DNA of 64,000 bases from Eublepharis macularius (taxonomy: Eukaryota; Chordata; Lepidosauria; Squamata; Eublepharidae). Positions 53,285 through 64,000 of the stretch are shown in pieces. The notes below the pieces were generated by a model. That model searched no databases, was not told the DNA's origin, and saw only the letters and a list, made by a program, of their open reading frames with translations. Position numbers and translations under genes: made by a program. The DNA lies in contig NC_072794.1 of NCBI RefSeq assembly GCF_028583425.1, forward strand, positions 25,541,232 to 25,605,231. The letters run 5' to 3'. Each line of letters begins with the position of its first letter. Within the stretch, counting starts at the first letter, position 1.

Positions 53285-53885
53285 ATACACTAACGTTCAT
53301 GAAATATCTTGAGTCGTCCTGCACCTTTAATGCTTTAGAAATTGAAATATTGGTTCATTTGCAAAAGAAAACCAATAATTTATCATCGTTCCAACCCTGG
53401 AGAATCACGGGATTTTAATTCTTTAATCTGAAATTTGTTGGTTTTTGATAGTATGGTAGAGTTATATACTAATAAACAAATACGTTCCTGTCTGCCCTCA
53501 GGCCCCCTTTGAGGCTTCTGAAAATGGGTAAAAGTTCTACAGCCTCCTAGTCTGTCTCATGGGTGGCTTTGCCTTGCTGTCTGTTGGAAAGGCAGCCCAC
53601 TTATTTAGGAGACTTCATAGCCCATGTTCTGTCTGACTTTAAAAAGTCCATTTTTCAGACTTTTCTAACAGTATTTCTTGGACTGTCTATATACCAAATT
53701 CTAGCAGTCTGTTGAAGTCCTTACTTTTGACATGGCGAAGTTCAAGCATTTTTGAACATTTCTTCAATAGCTGAGGTTCACACTTTGATCAGTCCAAGTC
53801 AAGTTAGCCTGCATGCAGGAATCTGCTGAACGATGGGTGGTGGGGGTGGCTGGTGTCCTACATTTCAGAACAAGGAACAAAACCC

Positions 53886-53990
53886 AGGTGATACCTCTTA
53901 TTAGGGCCAACAAAAATGACACAAAACATCTTGTAGGCTTGCGAGCTCATCAGAACTGTTCATCAGGCTAGATGTTACAAAAACTGAAAA
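53886..53990 (+). repeat. dispersed repeat fragment (TCATCAGGCT family)
   Basis: GTGATACCTCTTATTAGGGC, CAACAAAAATGACACAAAAC, GCTTGCGAGCTCATCAGAAC and TTCATCAGGCTAGATGTTAC. Similar pieces are at 755-825 and 5845-5930. Confidence 0.5.
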
Positions 53991-55529
53991 ATGAAGGAGT
54001 GGGGGGAAGCAGATTGTCTAGGTCACACTCTCAAGACCCTGCCTTGCCATCCTAGATGCAGACAGGCTCATGGTTTAATTGCTGTAGGTGTGAGATTCCA
54101 GCACTTGCATTCAATGAAGGATATTTTTCCAAATGAGATGAGCCCTTCCAAATGAGAGTCCAGCAAGATCCAAGTGTCACTCAAAAACCCATGGGAGAAT
54201 TTCAGTCAGGGTAGGTCACAGGGCTGGGTTGTTTACAAGATGATTCAAGCTATCTAGCACTCCAACCTGGTCACTTTGAAACCTCAGTCAGGTCCCTTCT
54301 TTCAGGTAGCATCTTTGTGATTTTATCTCTGTACACCTTCGCTCTAATTCGTAACTCTTTTTCGTGGTTATTCCCTGTGAAAGCAGGCAAGTCGGGAAAA
54401 CTCTTCAGGTGTGTTTGTACTCGCTCTATAATTGCCAGGTTACTTTAAGAGACTGTTTTAAACAGCTGGTTTCTTAACTTCAGCCAGACCTCTTAGCCTA
54501 AAAGTTGAAAGAGTTATTCTTTGGCTGTAACGGTTAAGAAACAAACACATTCTTTTTCTATTGCTTGCAGACACAAATAGATTGACTGGTATCAAAACCA
54601 GTCTACATGTTTTCTTTCTATAGAAATAGAATTTCTTTTGATAAGAATCCCAAATTGGGGGAGCCAAGCTAGGCCCAGAAGTCACTCTTTCGCCTGCATT
54701 GGGCAGATTGTTATACATCCCTTTCCCCCAGTATGAGAACTGTGACAGGTTGTAGCTTCCTACATAGAGCCCACCCACCCTCCAATTTTTGCTTCTTGCA
54801 AAAAAACTAAACTTCTTCGAGATTCATAGAGCCTGTAGATGTTCCCAGCAACAGCAGGTCTGTGAGGGAGACCAAAAAGGGCATTTTTACATACATCTTC
54901 TGTAAAAAGTATTTTACTGGTTACACATTTCTGTTTTTGCAAGAGTTCCTAACATGAGACTGACTTCAGTGATGTTGGCTTTGCTAAACTTTCCGTGGGG
55001 GTGCCTGAAGCCTAGATGGGCTCCCAGATGTTTACTCTAGATTTGGAGTCTCCCATCCCCCCTCACTATTTATTTGAAGTTAGAAAGCCTGGTTTTCCAC
55101 ACCCTGTTGGGGGTGCTTGCACAGCTGGGATCAATCTTGGTTGCCTGCTTGTTCTCTTGTTTGGAAGTACTGGTTCGCAGGCCAGTGAAAGAGCCAGACA
55201 GCTGCCATTTCCTTGCAAATGCACAATCCCCACCCCCCAAATGTTTTTAGAAAGTGGGTGGGGGCAGGTGGAGCTTTTGCTTAGCAGGGCTTCTGATTGG
55301 CCATTGGAAATCTGATTGGCTGTGCAGATTTTTAAGAAGTTGCTTTGGCAGCAGCTGCCACCACAGCACAAAGATCTTTACTGTATGAATGAAGCTGAAC
55401 TGTGTGTATGCAAACAAAGAGTTTTAAATAATATGCTCATTTTAAAAGGCATCCTGTTAAACAACTTCTGTGGCCTGAAATATTGAAGAGTTAATGTTGG
55501 AGTTATGCATGACCTCATTCCCTGAGATT

Positions 55530-55700
55530 TTGTGGCTGGCTCTGCTTCTTGTGTCAGTCATTTTGTGGCTGTGCTCATCAACCAGTGTCAGAATTCCAAA
55601 GGTGCCTGCAGGCTCAAAGAGGTCAGGGACCTCTGTCCTACAAGCTTTTGCAAGGCACTAGGTCTCATTGGTTTTCAAGGAATTGCTTTCCAGTTTTGGG
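55530..55700 (+). repeat. dispersed repeat fragment related to 20030-20410
   Basis: TCATTTTGTGGCTGTGCTCA, AATTCCAAAGGTGCCTGC and GCTCAAAGAGGTCAGGGACC align in order with the 3' blocks of the repeat at 20030-20410. Confidence 0.45.
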
Positions 55701-58364
55701 GAAAGAGGTTTCCTTAAGGCAGAAAGCTTGAATGTGTAACCAAGCTTCTCTGTCCATCTTGCCCTACCTCTCCCCCAGGAGAAGGAAAAGTATCTAACTC
55801 CTGCTGTTCCCCACTTTGCAGAAAATCTGTTTAGTGTACAACACTCCTAAACTCCAGATGCATAAATCCTGCCAGCGCCCTTCACTCTGCCTTCAGAGAC
55901 CCCAGCAGTCATTAGCACTCCTTAAAGAGCCAGTTTGCAACTGAGAACGGGACCCCTGCTCTCTTCTCTTAGTACTCTGAAGCAAAGGGCCTCACAAGTA
56001 ATTTTTAAATTTTTGAATGGTTTTATGGCAGTCCAAGCTCATTATGTTCTATTAACTGCGTACCATAGCGTTAACACTGTAATGCTCTGTACTGTATTTC
56101 TTAGATGCTAAGTGAATTCTATAGCTTTCCCCCATATAAATCCTGCTTGTATCTAATAACATCTCCACCTCCACTCCTTGTCAAAGAGGGTAGGTATTAA
56201 ACAAAAGTCTCTCTAGGTCTGAATGCATCCCTTTGAATGGTTGACTTCTCAGTACTGTTTTAACAAAGGGGGCTTTTGTATGTGTGGACAATTCTGATGT
56301 GGCTGCCACTTTGCTACAGGCAATGCTTTTGTTTGAGACAAATTCCATGAAATGACTAATTTTAGACATGAGGTTAGAAGTTTTGAGGCTCGCCTTCCAA
56401 AACAAGAGGTTGCCCCTTCCTGTAAGGAAGGAAAAAGCTTAATTAAGTCCAGGTGTTTCCAGTGCAAACCTCTCAGCTGTGATTCCGCACTCTAAAAGAT
56501 GTTAGGCTAGAATGCCCAAGATCCCTTTCCTTGGTCACTTTAACTTACTGAGATTTGTATGTGCCTTATAGAAAGTGCAGCAAAGTACTGCTAACGGAAT
56601 AAATCCTGGAAAAATTATTGCACTGAATTTTGGAAATAGGCACCGTCTTGGACCGTTATTCCCGAAGCACAAATACGTAACTTGAGAGAATGGCTGCAAG
56701 AAATTAAAACACAGAAGGCGAGGCTTTGAGGATGCCACATTCCATCTGCCTGTCCTGAGGGCACATAATTTTAGTGCCTATCAGCACTTAGAGACTGAAT
56801 GATCTAGTAATCCTGCCACAGAGATTTGGCAGCAGTATCTGCCCTCTGGGGAGGTTGCCCACTGCATCTCTGCATGAGTCACTACTATGGATGTGCCACC
56901 TAATCTTGTATGGGTACCTTCTGATTTTAAATGCAGCAAATACTGTGCCTCAGAGCTCAAAATTTGGGAAATACTGCATTTGTACAAAAACTCTTAAACC
57001 TTCCCTGTGTAGACAAGGAGATTTGCATGCAGCTTATTGCCTGACAAGTCGTTCGATTGTGGCCCTCTCAACCTGTTAAAAACGATTTACTGTCATCAGT
57101 CTTTTATACATCAGTGTCATTATTGAATTGTATGCCAATGCTAAGATTGTGATGGTGTAGGCTCCTGGACTGTGGTTTAAGCTTGGTGACAAACAACTAT
57201 ATGCACTGCTGCCTATGTGTGTATTTTTCCCCCTGACGCTGTCCTCATTCATACAAAACAGTGCCCCATTGTTTTGTTCCTTACCATGTGTCAAGGAGTT
57301 GCAGAAGCTGCGGGCCAGGGTGGTGGGCAGCAGCTGGTGATTCTCACGCCCTCCACCACCCCCATCTCCTCTCCCAGAGCGGCGTAAACATGTTTGCAGC
57401 TTTACCCTGAACGTGTGCACAGTTTGTTTGGGAGGTAAAGGTTTGCAAAAAGCTGATTTCCCCGAATCACTCCCTGCCCTGCTGCTGCTCTTTATAACAT
57501 GTTAGTGCTGTTTTACTGCTTCCTCCAGGTTGAAAATGCCATTTAAAGAAGAGCAGCGTGGGGCTCTGAGTGAAAGCTGACCAGACCCTAAGAACAGTCG
57601 AGAGGGGACAGGGGGGCTTTGTTGTCTCCTTGCAGCTGTTGCAGGTGCAGTGGTAGTCCTATGGCCAGGGCAGCATAGGGTGGCTTGGGCCGCTTACAGG
57701 TAGATTGACAAAGGAAGGCTGGGTGCTTACATCCTCAAAAGTTCTGTAGATTCGGGCATTTTTGACAGGTGCAGCATGCCATGCAGGACAAAAGAGGCTG
57801 AACCTGGCTTGTTATAATGGCTTACCTCCTTCAGTCCAGGCTCACCTATGCCATGAATACCACTAGGTTGCCACAGGGGAGCCATTCTCTCTTAGCTTTT
57901 GGTCTCATTCTCCCTTATGGCAACATCCCTGGAAGACTTACTGCTATTTGTATAGAGCTTTGAACTGCAAGTCTTAGGGGGGAAACGTTTAAAGCCCTTG
58001 CCTCATTTTCGCCAGGTTAAGTGATTGAGGAATTAGGGCCATGAAAGGGTATACATTTTCCAAGCAAGCTACACAGAGAATCACTGCCTCCAACCGCCAC
58101 CACCCCTGTGCCGTCTGGGTCTTCAAAGAAGGGCCAAGTGACAGAAAACTTCCTTCCACCCGGCACTAGGATCCAAACCCAAATACCATCTGTAGTCACT
58201 AATGGAAAGCCTTTTACCTCCTTGGGCATCCTAAGGGAAGGAGTCGCTTCCCCCTCTCCTCCAGCAGCCTAATTGGTTTACCATCTGGGTAAAGAGAAGC
58301 AACTTGTTTAGTTTGAAACAGATGCTTTTCTTTCCCTTAAAAGGGAGCTTTTTTGAATAATAAA

Positions 58365-60152
58365 ACTAAGAACAGGTTTTTAAACTATTTCCTGTATAGC
58401 TCTGTTGGGAGTAGATTTACTTGGGCATTAATATACCCTTTTTGTTTATCCATTACATGTTGCATTAATTAACCCTGTGGTGGGTATGGATGCGGTGCTA
58501 CTAAGGGTTGACTGGCTTACCACCCAACCTGACTGACCTCTATTACTGAAGTGGAAAAAGCAATCACATTGGACAAGAGACTTACTATTTTGGATAAGGC
58601 AAAAGCTCAATTCGCCAGCCAATGTGTGTGTGGGGGGGGGGGGAGACTCCTAGCAGGTGGAGGCATATCATATCATCAGAAGAACAGGTTAGCAATGAAG
58701 AATCATCTGTGGATAGTCTCTGGAATGCACTGTGAAGGTCACCTGTGACCAGCCTTTCAAGAGAAGAGCTGGACGTGTGTGTGTGATCTGGTTGGGAGAT
58801 ATGGGGAATCACAGCAAAGATCCTCAGATTAAAAATGGACGGGGGGGGGGGGTTGCACTGGCAGCTAAATGTAGTGTAACTTTGAGAAGTTGTCAACCAC
58901 TGTTTCCTAGTCTTGTTGGAATCATGTTACAATTGTATACATTTTTAAAAAGGCAGATCTTGCTGCAGTATTAAAAGAGGAAATTGACTTACCACCTGTG
59001 ATGTTGTGATTGCATTTTTGCTGGTGGTAGTTTTGCAGCCACTTGCTTTGATTCATGCTAACGTCTGCTTCACCGTCCTGGAAAGTATTGTCCTTATTCG
59101 ATTTTACATCCACCAAGGCCCTTGGGGCAGTCTGCTGGGCCCTTGGCCTCCACCCCACCACCTCCTTTGTTTTATTGCTGCGCCCTCCTTGTGGGAAAGG
59201 TTAAGGGGGAGGTGGTGGCTGGCCGAAGGTCCTTGCTCAGCAGCTTCCAAGGTTGAAGGGGGATTGGGACCCAGGCGGCCCATCAGCAGCACTACCTGCT
59301 TCAGACAGACACTCACGTGTCAATCTGTGGTTATCAGCTTTGAGCAACTGTGATCTCAGCCACTTCAGCCCCCCCCCCCTTGGTCCAGTCAGCAAGGCCT
59401 ACTGGCATCCCCCCTACCCTGAGGAATGCCACAGCAAGTCCAAGAACACACTGTGTTGGTATACACATTTTTTTTTACACTGGGGATACAGAGAAATATA
59501 CATTAGCCCTACCCATCCCCTCTTCTGCTTTTTAGAGGAAAACCCCTGCCAAGTAGGGCAAGGCTAGCCTGGCCATCTGTGAAGCAGAACGGCTACGCAG
59601 CAGGGGGGGGGGGCTGGAATCCGCAGCTCCTGGAAGCCATGCCAGGCTTCTGACGCCAGGAGAATGCAGCAGGAAGCAGAAAGGGGAAGCTCCGGCGGCA
59701 GCGTCTGTTTGAAGACGGACTGATCCAAAACAAGGCCCCCTGAAAACAGCACTTCGCTTTTTGCAATGACAACACTGCTAGTCGACTGCTATTTGCCACA
59801 GGAAAGGGATGAGGGTAGAGCAGAGGGGCACATCCTTGCTGCCACCCATGATGCTTATGACGGGTTGCAGGTCTCTCCATTGTTTGTACTTCCCTTCATT
59901 CAAAAATGGGCCCAGCCATGAAGAATTGTCAAGGTGGAGCACAACCGGAGACTGGTAGGATAAGGCTGCTTACATTTTTGACATGCATGACCTCTGTGGG
60001 CACCTTGTGACATACAGTAGAGTGGAAAAGCCGTACTTCCAGGAAGATGGCCTGCTCCATGCATAACAGCCTCAGGCCTGGAAACGCCGAAGCGCCCCAT
60101 GAGATACTAGGGGCAGTGCTGATTTCCCTCTGTGTGGCTCCATGAAACCATG
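58365..60152. other. downstream of STX6, no gene recognised
   Basis: G or C homopolymers occur at about 58631-58641, 58841-58852 and 59370-59379. Open frames are short, and I found no match to KIAA1614, the neighbour expected on the minus strand. No bounded repeat was recognised. Confidence 0.4.
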
Positions 60153-60215
60153 GTTGATTCCGCACATGTTGGATAATGCACTTTCAATGCACTTTATCAG
60201 TCTTTTGAGGTGGTA
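60153..60215 (+). mobile_element. fragment of the TGATTCCGCACA foldback family
   Basis: TTGATTCCGCACATGTTGGA, TAATGCACTTTCAATGCACT and TTATCAGTCTTTTGAGG match the left arm of the nested element at 16048-16191. Only one arm is present. Confidence 0.75.
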
Positions 60216-60349
60216 CTGTTTGGTGACATTGCTAAGCCACAAGAAATACAGATTCTGTTTGTCTGCAGTTATATAGCTGGAATACAGCCTAGCAAGGCTC
60301 TAAAAGGGAAACGCTTGTCTGCCCTTTACTGAAATCACCTGCATTGGGT

Positions 60350-60861
60350 CAGCAAAGCAGCGCCTGGGTGTGAACGGGGCCGGCAGTGTCCCCCGCCCTC
60401 CCCTGCCGTTTTGGTTCCACAGAGGCAAAAATCCCATTCAAGGGAAGCGGAGGAGGTGGTTTTGTTCTAGTTCGCAGATTCTTTGCGGAGAAGAAAACCT
60501 CCCCCGGCGCTCTGCCCCCTTCCCTTTCAGAGAACAGCCCGGCGATCTGTCCCGACTCCCCGGAGCGATTTGCATTGGGATGTGCGCGCTGGCGGGCAAA
60601 GGAGAACAAAAGGCGAAGCTACTCAAGCAGGGAGCAGGAGCAGGCCCGGGAGGGGGAGAGGGGGCAGCTGGGAGAGCCGGGCCCGGGCAGGTGGCGCCTC
60701 GGCTTGGCTGCCAGCCCAGAAGAGTCTGGCACGGAGCCCGGCTCCTGCTGCAGCCCCGGCGGGCGTTTGAGTCAATGGAATCGACAGGCGATTGGAGCCA
60801 GGCTTTGGAAAAGGCGGTAAAGACCGAGCGGGGAGAAAGCGGCACAAAGGAGCTGGGCCTG
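60350..60861. promoter_or_regulatory. CpG-rich patch, possible CpG island or promoter
   Basis: About thirty CpG dinucleotides fall in roughly 500 bp (for example GTGCGCGCTGGCGGGC near 60581 and GGCGCCTCGGCTTGG near 60693), while flanking DNA is poor in CpG. A minus-strand CCAAT is at 60791-60795. A 203-codon open frame covers it on the plus strand but runs into a transposon at 60862 and has no recognisable domain, so I do not call it a gene. It could be a promoter of an unseen transcript or a GC-rich relic. Confidence 0.45.
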
Positions 60862-61077
60862 GGTTGCCAGCCTCCAGGCGGGGCCGGGATATCTCCCAGA
60901 TTTACAACCGATCTCCAAATTACAGAGATCGGGTCCTCGGGGAGGGGGGGGGATGGCTCCTTTGGAGGGCAGCCTCTGTAGCATCACACCCCTGCTGATG
61001 TCCTTCCCCAAACTCTACCCTCCCCAGGCTCTATCCCCAAATCTCCAGGAATTTCCCAACCCAGAATTGGCAACCCT
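60862..61077 (+). mobile_element. TAGGGTTGCC-family hAT-like element
   Basis: GGTTGCCAGCCTCCAGGCGG, GGATATCTCCCAGATTTACA, GCATCACACCCCTGCTGATG and ATCTCCAGGAATTTCCCAAC, ending GAATTGGCAACCCTG. It lies directly on the edge of the CpG-rich patch. No target duplication is readable. Confidence 0.78.
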
Positions 61078-61794
61078 GGATGCTGTGAAGTGGATTTCTC
61101 TCTCTGGCCACGGGGGCAGACTGATGGCAGTCCTTTACTTGATGGGGAAAGGTCCTAGTGGGACCATCAAGCAGAACCAAGTTGCCCCTGGCGTACTGGT
61201 TGCTCAGCCACTGAAGCCATGGCCATGGAGTTAGCTTGTCCAGGTAAGGCCACACCTGTTATTGCCTCCATGGCCCAGGCTCGAGCTCTGTTGCCTCCAT
61301 CCCTGCAGGGGGCACATGGCAGAACTTGCTCCAGGGCTGCCTTAATGCCCCCTTCTGTCCTTGCCCAGCCAGTAGAATAAACCTCCGGCAGTGACTGAGG
61401 GCATTGTGGGCTTGGAGCGTTGCCCTTTCTGAACCACACAAAAACCCAAACTATGGAGAAAGTGGGCATCCTGCCCAGAGCTGAAATTGCGTGCCAGGAG
61501 GACACAGCCCAGGAATGTTTACAGCATTACAGTCGAGGCTTGAGGCAGCCGAAGAAAAACGCCTCTCAGCAAACACAGAAGATGTTTCCCTCGCTCATCA
61601 ACAGCCGAAGCCAATTCTTGGGGCCAGTTGAAATACATTATTTCATCATTCAACATTTTGCTGCCCTCTCCACTGGTTAAGCAGCACAATTAGGATTTGT
61701 GGGAAACAACCTAGAGTTTCCTGGGATATTTTAATCAGTTTAACATTGATTTTTAAAATACTTAGTCATTTATTGCAAAGGATCATAATTCTGT
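61078..61794. other. intergenic, nothing recognised
   Basis: No exon, RNA gene or bounded repeat was recognised. Overlapping short frames on both strands carry no known domain. Confidence 0.4.
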
Positions 61795-61990
61795 GGGGGA
61801 ATGCATTTTGGGACCCAAAATGGCTTACATCCATCTCCTCTCTATTTTAGCCCTACAACCCCCCTGTGAGGTAGGCCAGGCTGAGAGTGAGTGACTGGCC
61901 CAAGGTCACCCAGCAAATTCCCATGGCAGAGCAGGGATTTGAACTGGGGTCCGCCAGATCCTAGTCTACCACTAACCACCACACCACGCT
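61795..61990 (-). mobile_element. tRNA-derived SINE, minus strand
   Basis: TTTTGGGACCCAAAATGGCT, CCTGTGAGGTAGGCCAGGCT, GACTGGCCCAAGGTCACCCA, GGATTTGAACTGGGGTCCG (inverted B box) and CTAACCACCACACCACGCTG. One of the better kept copies of this family. Confidence 0.82.
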
Positions 61991-64000
61991 GTTTCTCTAA
62001 TAGGTGTTCTACAAGGTTTCCTTGTAATTTTTCTGCAACTTATTCCAAAAATTGATCCCCAAGAACGAGAAAGCAAGAATGAATTGGGGGAAATTTTGTT
62101 GACCCCCACTCCCACTGGGTTAGACTTGATCTCCCCATGTAAGTAAACTCCATGAATTGAGCTTGGATCATCAGTTGATATGAAGAATGGAGACATTGGG
62201 AGGTACTCATGGAATGGTGAAATGCAGCAAAATCCCTGAGGTGACAACCAGATACAAAAATAAGGACATTCTACAGATAAAACTCTAGATAAATTCTAAT
62301 CCAGGAATTATTAATGCAATAAGAAGTCTTAGCCTTTGACCGGCTATGAAACTCCTTGTTGTTCATAAGCAAAGGGAACAATTGTCACTTTAAAATGCAT
62401 ACCCTGCCTCTTGCCCTGTATACTGGCTCATGCCTCTGTAGTATCAGTGGACTGGATCTTACCCTTCTATGAAGCAAAGTTTGTCGCCTTCCTCCAGCAT
62501 AAGCAGTTTTCCTCCAACTTAAGCAGCTCTTCCACTGGAGGCAGAACACCTTGGGATGGAGGAAGGTTCTTTTGAAGAGGGTTGGCTCCACTCCAGTAGA
62601 TGCTCGTGTTGTGGCACTCTGGCCAGCAGTTTTGTGTGGAGCGCTGACCTTGCCTATTTATAGACCAACACTCCAGGTCTGAAGTTTTTTAAAGATGAAT
62701 GTAGTGCTGCCATGGCTAACTGCTTCTTGGCAACATCCATGAGTGAACAAATCTGCCCTGCTGATAGAAATGCATCCTTATAAATGCAGCACAGCAAAAA
62801 TGGTCTTTCTGATGGATACCGACCTCACCATACTGCCAACTAATCCATCAGAATTTCTCCAACCAACCCAACCCCACGTGACTGCTGCTAAGGCACCTAA
62901 ATTGGATTCAAGTACATTCATAGTATGGGCAGCAAGTGTACTTTTTTTTAGACAAGCCAGAATTAATTCAGGTTGCTTCCACACAGAAGTTTTGCTTTCA
63001 TTTGGAGTGTTTCTTTTTTCGGAGCATCCATATGGCTTCATCCCATAATTGTCCACTTTCCAGGTTTCTCTTTCAGCTTTTGGAGTTCTACGCACTCAGC
63101 ACGCTTCTCCTTTTACCTTTTAAAAGTAGCTGCAGGCTAGTAGCTCCCTTGCCCCAACTATTCAGGGACAGGATTCTTTATAAAACACACAGACCTGGAG
63201 GTTGATAAAACGGGCAGGGGATAGTTTTAGTGCAGACCTTTGGAATGTCACTCTCCCACCCGCCCTCCCCAGGCCCTTCTTGTTACTGCATCAGGCAGGC
63301 CTGGGTGTTTGTGGATCAGAAGGCATCTAAGGCAGACTCTTTAATAAGCACTGGTAATGTCCCTTTCGTAGCACATGTTGAGTGGCTAATCCATATAGAC
63401 AATACATATTGGCATTTGAGCTGACTTCAGTCCTCTCAATGTTATTCTGCAATAGCGATAAGAAAGCGTTGCCAAAACAAACGGAGATTTCAGGAAGAAC
63501 TGTTAGCTAACGCAGCACTGAGTATTGCTGTTTTAATTCACATTTGGATATAGCATGAAGATGCAGTGGCTAGAGCAGCAATTCCCCCAACTATGAGTCC
63601 AGGCATACTTGAGTGTTGCAAGAAATAACTGGAAACTCTTGGGAGCTCTAGCCACCATCCTCAGAAGAAGCTACCTGTTGCAACTTTGCATAAGTCATTG
63701 GCCTTACTTTGCCCTTTTCCAATCCAAACTCTGCTGGAGACGGGCACTGAGATCTGCCAGCTCCCAGGACATGTCTGCTCTAGCTGTACTACTCTAATGT
63801 GACTTCCTGCCCTCTCACATGTGCCTCAGTGCACAAATAATATTTTAGGAGAAAGAGTAAACTTACTCAGTATTCCTGCAGCTCATTACTCCCCCTAGCT
63901 GTGACACCATCAGAGGGGAGAAGAGGCAGCTGGCAATCGATTGTCCAAAATACGCACTGAAGTAGCAATTCTAGCAGCCTTCAGGGTCCCTCCCCCAAAA
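61991..64000. other. intergenic, nothing recognised
   Basis: No exon of a known gene, RNA gene or bounded mobile element was recognised to the end of the window. Confidence 0.4.

Larger units (their letters stand above)
51729..58364 (+). other. STX6: probable STX6 3' UTR (end uncertain)
   Basis: Downstream of the stop the sequence is mostly non-repetitive, apart from a SINE at 53036-53284 and short repeat fragments at 53886-53990 and 55530-55700. AATAAA signals occur at 53471-53476, 56598-56603 and 58359-58364. Mammalian STX6 mRNAs have long 3' UTRs, so one of the later sites may be used, but I cannot decide from sequence. Confidence 0.45.

Noticed and set aside
60370-60981. 203-codon plus-strand frame
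   Set aside because: It runs out of the CpG-rich patch straight into a transposon, is low in complexity and has a competing frame on the other strand.
58365-64000. Exons of KIAA1614, expected next to STX6
   Set aside because: No translated segment resembled it; it may lie beyond the window or be too diverged to see by eye.

Overview
The window is vertebrate nuclear DNA, almost certainly from a squamate reptile (lizard or snake). The evidence is a Sauria SINE with a Bov-B-type tail at 14.87-15.16 kb, squamate-style tRNA- and 5S-derived SINEs, L1 and other LINE tails, many palindromic non-autonomous DNA transposons, and intron-split genes with CpG-rich promoters. I cannot fix the species. Gene density is low: two protein-coding genes are certain and the rest is introns, UTRs and repeats.

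Genes. IER5 (immediate early response 5) is a single-exon gene on the minus strand at 12.08-12.82 kb. It lies in a CpG island, with a TATA box and CCAAT boxes upstream at 13.04-13.14 kb. STX6 (syntaxin-6) is on the plus strand, with eight coding exons between 36.73 and 51.73 kb. I could join all eight exactly, giving a 254-residue protein with the syntaxin-6 N-terminal domain, a Qc SNARE motif and a C-terminal membrane anchor. Its second intron is a minor-class (U12) AT-AC intron with consensus splice signals. The two genes diverge from each other, as in the mammalian IER5-STX6 block (from memory). I see no MR1-like exon in the 24 kb between them. No exon of KIAA1614, expected tail-to-tail beyond STX6, is recognisable before 64 kb.

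Layout. 1-11 kb: intergenic, with SINEs, a 450-bp hAT-like element with a perfect 8-bp target duplication, a 216-bp foldback and a 365-bp hAT-like element. 11.4-13.25 kb: IER5 and its promoter. 13.3-36.3 kb: repeat-rich intergenic DNA with the Sauria SINE, an L1 remnant carrying a nested foldback, a 5S-derived SINE, a 449-bp foldback inserted into a SINE, several copies of a ~220-bp hAT-like family that begins TAGGGTTGCC, and long foldbacks at 30.75 and 33.5 kb. 36.3-51.7 kb: STX6. Its introns hold a hairpin made of two inverted repeat copies, a 29-bp minisatellite, a foldback with a 12-bp target duplication and a 1.07-kb 5'-truncated L1. 51.73 to about 58 kb: probable long STX6 3' UTR with a SINE in it. 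60.35-60.86 kb: a CpG-rich patch with no recognised gene. The last 2 kb hold nothing I recognise.

The two genes are unrelated in function: IER5 is a stress and growth-factor induced nuclear regulator, STX6 a trans-Golgi/endosome SNARE. What stands out is the U12 intron of STX6, a CLEAR-like palindrome in its promoter, a CArG-like site upstream of IER5, and the number of long inverted-repeat elements, several with target duplications that can be read directly.
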